From Alphaproteobacteria bacterium (GTDB taxonomy: Bacteria; Pseudomonadota; Alphaproteobacteria; Sphingomonadales; Sphingomonadaceae), in NCBI GenBank assembly GCA_016650315.1, contig JAENVZ010000281.1, forward strand, positions 1-8,717: a stretch of 8,717 nt of DNA. The letters run 5' to 3'. Of this stretch, positions 6,514 to 8,717 are shown piece by piece (within the stretch, counting starts at the first letter, position 1; each line of letters starts with the position of its first letter). The position numbers were made by a program, and so were the translations under genes. The notes below the pieces were generated by a model, which was not told the origin of the DNA, made no database searches, and was given only the letters and a program-made list of their open reading frames with translations.

Positions 6514-7125
6514 ATGGATATCATTTTGCTCGAACGCATCGAGAAGCTGGGCAGCATCGGCGACGTCGTCACCGTGAAGACCGGCTATGCGCGCAACTTC
6601 CTGCTTCCCAACAACAAGGCGCTGCGCGCCAATGCGGCCAACAAGAAAGTCTTTGAGGCTAACCGCGCGCAGATCGAAGCCGACAACGCCACCAAGCGCA
6701 CCGATGCACAGGGCGCATCGAAGGACGTTGAAGGCCGTCAGATCGTCCTGATCCGTCAGGCGTCCAATGCTGGCCACCTCTATGGCTCCGTATCGGTTCG
6801 TGACATTGTCGAGGCGCTGGAAGCCGATGGCGTCACCGCCGTCACCAAGTCGATGGTCATTCTGGAACGGCCGATCAAGTCGCTGGGCATTGAGGACGTC
6901 CGTATCGCCCTGCACCCCGAGGTCGCCGTGATGATCCAGGTCAATGTCGCCCGCTCACCGGAAGAAGCCGAGCTTCAGAAGGCCGGCGTCAACGTGATGG
7001 CCGACCTGTTCGAAAAGGACGAAGCGGGCTTTACCGAGGATTACGATCCCAACGCGGAACCCGGCGAACTGCCCACGGACATCTTTGAAGAGACTGCCGA
7101 AGAAGCAGGTGTCGAAGAGGCCTGA
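6514..7125 (+). CDS. rplI: 50S ribosomal protein L9 with acidic C-terminal extension
   Basis: Large-subunit protein bound near the base of the L1 stalk that limits frameshifting and influences ribosome spacing. It is 203 residues against 149 in E. coli. The N-terminal rRNA-binding domain (1-50) has the signature MDIILLERIEKLGSIGDVVTVKTGYARNFLLP (key parts LGSIGDVV and GYARNFLLP). A connecting helix rich in Ala and charged residues follows (about 42-75), then the C-terminal domain (about 76-147, QASNAGHLYGSVS and LHPEV). Residues 148-203 are an extension; from 164 onward it holds 16 Asp or Glu and a single Lys. Extended acidic L9 tails occur in other alphaproteobacteria as I recall. Ribosome binding site AAGGAG (6501-6506) overlaps the rpsR stop and lies 7 bases before the ATG. 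Last gene of the operon; a strong terminator follows after 24 bases. Confidence 0.97.
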   Translation: MDIILLERIEKLGSIGDVVTVKTGYARNFLLPNNKALRANAANKKVFEANRAQIEADNATKRTDAQGASKDVEGRQIVLIRQASNAGHLYGSVSVRDIVEALEADGVTAVTKSMVILERPIKSLGIEDVRIALHPEVAVMIQVNVARSPEEAELQKAGVNVMADLFEKDEAGFTEDYDPNAEPGELPTDIFEETAEEAGVEEA

Positions 7126-7149
7126 AGCTTTTTCCCACCGCGTCCAATC

Positions 7150-7183
7150 AAAAAGCCGCCCATTGAAAGATGGGCGGCTTTTT
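7150..7183. terminator. Strong, apparently bidirectional intrinsic terminator
   Basis: A perfect 9-base GC-rich stem GCCGCCCAT (7155-7163) and ATGGGCGGC (7170-7178) with loop TGAAAG is followed by TTTTTCTT. It is preceded by AAAAA (7150-7154), which pairs with the T-run and gives a T-run on the opposite strand. It should end the rpsF-rpsR-rplI transcript and could also stop transcripts arriving from rimO. Confidence 0.93.
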
Positions 7184-7236
7184 CTTGTTCTCTGTGTTTT
7201 TCAGGTCCGAGTAAAGCGTAATGAGTATAGGCTAAC

Positions 7237-7309
7237 CCGTTCGTGTCGAGTGCAGTCGAGACACGTTTGCACCAAGCCAGCGTCCCTCGACTTCGCTCGG
7301 GACGAACGG
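7237..7309. repeat. REP-like palindromic intergenic repeat
   Basis: The outer arms CCGTTCGT (7237-7244) and ACGAACGG (7302-7309) are perfect inverted repeats. Each half is itself a hairpin: GTGTC (7243-7247) with GACAC (7259-7263), and CGTCCC (7281-7286) with GGGACG (7299-7304). Both halves carry TCGA-G/C core sequence. I recall near-identical sequences scattered through sphingomonad genomes, but could not check this. It has no coding capacity. Confidence 0.7.
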
Positions 7310-7343
7310 AAGTAACCGACCTAATAGGGGACGTTACATTCCC

Positions 7344-7487
7344 GTCATCCCAGCCCTTCGACTGCCTGTAAGGCAGGCGCTCAGGATAAACTTCAGCCTG
7401 CGGCTGAAGGCTGGGATCCATGCCTGCATCCGCAAGCGATGGTTTTGAGAGGATAGAGAGATGGATCCCAGCCTTTGCTGGGATGAC
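7344..7487. repeat. Inverted pair of GTCATCCCAGC-type repeats, first copy enlarged
   Basis: Copy 1 (plus strand, 7344-7421) begins GTCATCCCAGC and ends GGCTGGGATCCAT. Copy 2 (minus strand, 7487-7461) has exactly the same start and end but only AAA between them, 27 bases in total, against 78 bases in copy 1. The two copies face each other across a 39-base spacer (7422-7460), giving a perfect 15-base inverted repeat, AAGGCTGGGATCCAT at 7407-7421 and its complement at 7461-7475. Copy 2 folds into an 8-base hairpin (7465-7484). No transposase is present, so these look like non-autonomous intergenic repeats. Confidence 0.75.
7355..7408. repeat. Sequence lying inside the first repeat copy, with two hairpins
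   Basis: This 54-base interior replaces the 3-base interior of the second copy. It contains hairpin CTGCCT-GTA-AGGCAG (7362-7376) and overlaps hairpin CTTCAGCC-TGC-GGCTGAAG (7391-7409). Its outline, CCTTCGACTGC then GCTCAGGATAAACTTC, resembles another intergenic repeat family I remember from sphingomonads, itself broken by about a dozen bases. This family link is from memory. Confidence 0.45.
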
Positions 7488-7532
7488 GTGTTATGTTTGG
7501 CGAATGTCCTCTTCCCACCCCATAGCAGGCGC

Positions 7533-8717
7533 CTACCCCTTCACCTCAACCCCGAACAGGTCGTGCTCGTCGGCGTCTTCGATCAGTACGTCGATGATGT
7601 CGCCTGCCTTCAGGCCGTGCGTATCGCGAAGGTGGACCTCGCCGTCGATTTCGGGGGCGTCGGCCTGTGAGCGGCCCGTTGCGCCGCCCTCGTCGTCGGC
7701 GATGTCAATGATGACAGGCAGGGTGCGACCGATCTTCGCTTGCAGCTTGGCGGCGCTGATCGCGGCTGTCTTTTCCATGATCCGCTGATAGCGGTCTTCC
7801 TTGATTTCTTCAGGCACCGGATCGGGCAGGGCGTTGGCCGCCGCGCCCTCGACGGGTTCGAAGCGGAAGGCGCCGACGCGGTCGAGCTGGGCTTCGTCCA
7901 GCCAGTCGAGCAGATATTGGAAATCCGCCTCCGTCTCGCCGGGGAAGCCGACGACAAAGCTGGAGCGGATGGCGATATCGGGGCATATGTCGCGCCAGTT
8001 GCGGATGCGCTCTAACACCTTTGCCTCATTGGCGGGGCGCTTCATGGCCTTGAGGACCGAAGGCGCGGCATGCTGAAACGGGATGTCGAGATAGGGGGTG
8101 ATCAGCCCTTCGGCCATCAGGGGGATAACTTTATCCACATGCGGATAGGGATAGACATAGTGCAGGCGCACCCATGCACCAAGGCTGCCCAACTCGCGGG
8201 CAAGGTCGGTCATGTGGGCGCGGACTTCCCGGCCTTTCCATGCCCGAGGCTGATGTTTGATGTCCACGCCATAGGCGGACGTGTCCTGGCTGATGATCAG
8301 CAGTTCCTTCGTGCCTGCCGCAACCAGCTTTTCCGCTTCGCGCAGGATCGCGTCGGGACGGCGGCTGACGAGGTCGCCGCGCAGTGAGGGGATGATGCAG
8401 AAGGCACAGCGATGATTGCAGCCTTCGGAAATCTTCACATAGCTGTAATGGCGGGGGGTGAGCTTCAGCCCACCCTCGGGCACCAGATCGACAAAGGCGT
8501 TGGGTACGGGCGGGGACGCCTCATGCACCGCATTCACCACCGCCTCATATTGATGTGCGCCCGTGATCGCCAGCACGTCGGGGAAGCGGGCGCGGATGGC
8601 CTCTGCCTCATTACCCATACAGCCGGTGACGATGACGCGGCCATTTTCGGCCATCGCCTCTCCAATGGCGTCGAGTGACTCTTCCTTGGCCGAATCGAGA
8701 AAGCCGCAGGTGTTGAC
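7533..8717 (-). CDS. rimO: Ribosomal protein S12 methylthiotransferase RimO, partial (N-terminus outside window)
   Basis: Radical SAM enzyme that adds a methylthio group to a conserved aspartate of ribosomal protein S12. The frame is open from the right edge to a TAG at 7535-7533, giving 394 residues of about 440-450; around 50 N-terminal residues are missing. The internal ATG at 8654 is not the true start, because the frame upstream continues with the conserved [20 protein letters not shown]. In partial numbering, two cysteines of the N-terminal iron-sulfur cluster are C4 (NTCGF) and C33 (TGCMGN); the third lies outside the window. The radical SAM motif CNHRCAFC gives C100, C104 and C107. 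[24 protein letters not shown] and FRFEPVEG are typical of this family. The C-terminal TRAM domain (about 325-394) contains [12 protein letters not shown], which separates RimO from the tRNA enzyme MiaB. The gene converges on rplI. Confidence 0.96.
   Translation of the reverse strand, partial: VNTCGFLDSAKEESLDAIGEAMAENGRVIVTGCMGNEAEAIRARFPDVLAITGAHQYEAVVNAVHEASPPVPNAFVDLVPEGGLKLTPRHYSYVKISEGCNHRCAFCIIPSLRGDLVSRRPDAILREAEKLVAAGTKELLIISQDTSAYGVDIKHQPRAWKGREVRAHMTDLARELGSLGAWVRLHYVYPYPHVDKVIPLMAEGLITPYLDIPFQHAAPSVLKAMKRPANEAKVLERIRNWRDICPDIAIRSSFVVGFPGETEADFQYLLDWLDEAQLDRVGAFRFEPVEGAAANALPDPVPEEIKEDRYQRIMEKTAAISAAKLQAKIGRTLPVIIDIADDEGGATGRSQADAPEIDGEVHLRDTHGLKAGDIIDVLIEDADEHDLFGVEVKG

Larger units (their letters stand above)
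7126..7532. other. 407-base convergent intergenic region between rplI and rimO, no gene
   Basis: The space between the two converging genes holds, in order, a bidirectional terminator (7150-7183), a plain stretch (7184-7236), a palindromic repeat (7237-7309), a short spacer, and a larger inverted repeat pair (7344-7487). The remaining 45 bases before the rimO stop show nothing. Open frames here, including one running into the rimO antisense strand, have no family resemblance and no ribosome binding site. Confidence 0.8.

Noticed and set aside
7420..7788. Plus-strand open frame over the repeats and the 3' end of rimO
   Set aside because: It starts within a palindromic repeat, runs antisense to the RimO TRAM domain, and is low-complexity Ser/Ala sequence.

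Overview
The window looks like chromosomal DNA of a sphingomonad-type alphaproteobacterium (Sphingobium, Sphingopyxis or Sphingomonas relatives). This is inferred from the protein sequences, the uniformly GC-rich coding bias, the Arg-Gly-Asp-rich tail on ribosomal protein S6, and intergenic repeats of a type I remember as common in sphingomonads. No database search was possible. Base composition and codon use look even throughout, and there is no transposase, integrase, tRNA or phage gene, so nothing marks the window as a recently acquired island.

Layout from left to right: the 5' part of fabD on the minus strand (1-855, C-terminus beyond the left edge); a divergent intergenic region with small direct and inverted repeats; a tightly packed plus-strand operon of four genes for a tripartite ABC export system (1016-5666); a 159-base leader or intergenic region with hairpins; the ribosomal protein operon rpsF-rpsR-rplI (5826-7125); a strong, apparently bidirectional terminator (7150-7183); about 350 bases of palindromic intergenic repeats, one of which seems to carry another inside it; and the minus-strand gene rimO (7533-8717, N-terminus beyond the right edge).

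The export operon encodes an outer-membrane lipoprotein channel of the NodT/OprM type, a membrane-anchored MacA-like periplasmic adaptor, a MacB/LolD-type ATPase, and a MacB/FtsX-type permease with four predicted membrane segments. The genes overlap by 8 bases, are separated by 4 bases, and overlap by 1 base, which strongly suggests co-transcription and translational coupling. Together they should form one pump from the inner membrane to the outside. The substrate cannot be read from the sequence; macrolides, peptides, siderophores and lipids are all handled by members of this family.

The other genes are housekeeping: FabD loads malonyl groups onto acyl carrier protein, S6, S18 and L9 are ribosomal proteins, and RimO methylthiolates ribosomal protein S12. 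I do not see a clearly new biological system. The points most worth a second look are the pump sitting between fabD and rpsF with a split MacB and a NodT-type channel, the structured rpsF leader, the oppositely charged tails of S6 and L9, and the nested repeat between rplI and rimO.
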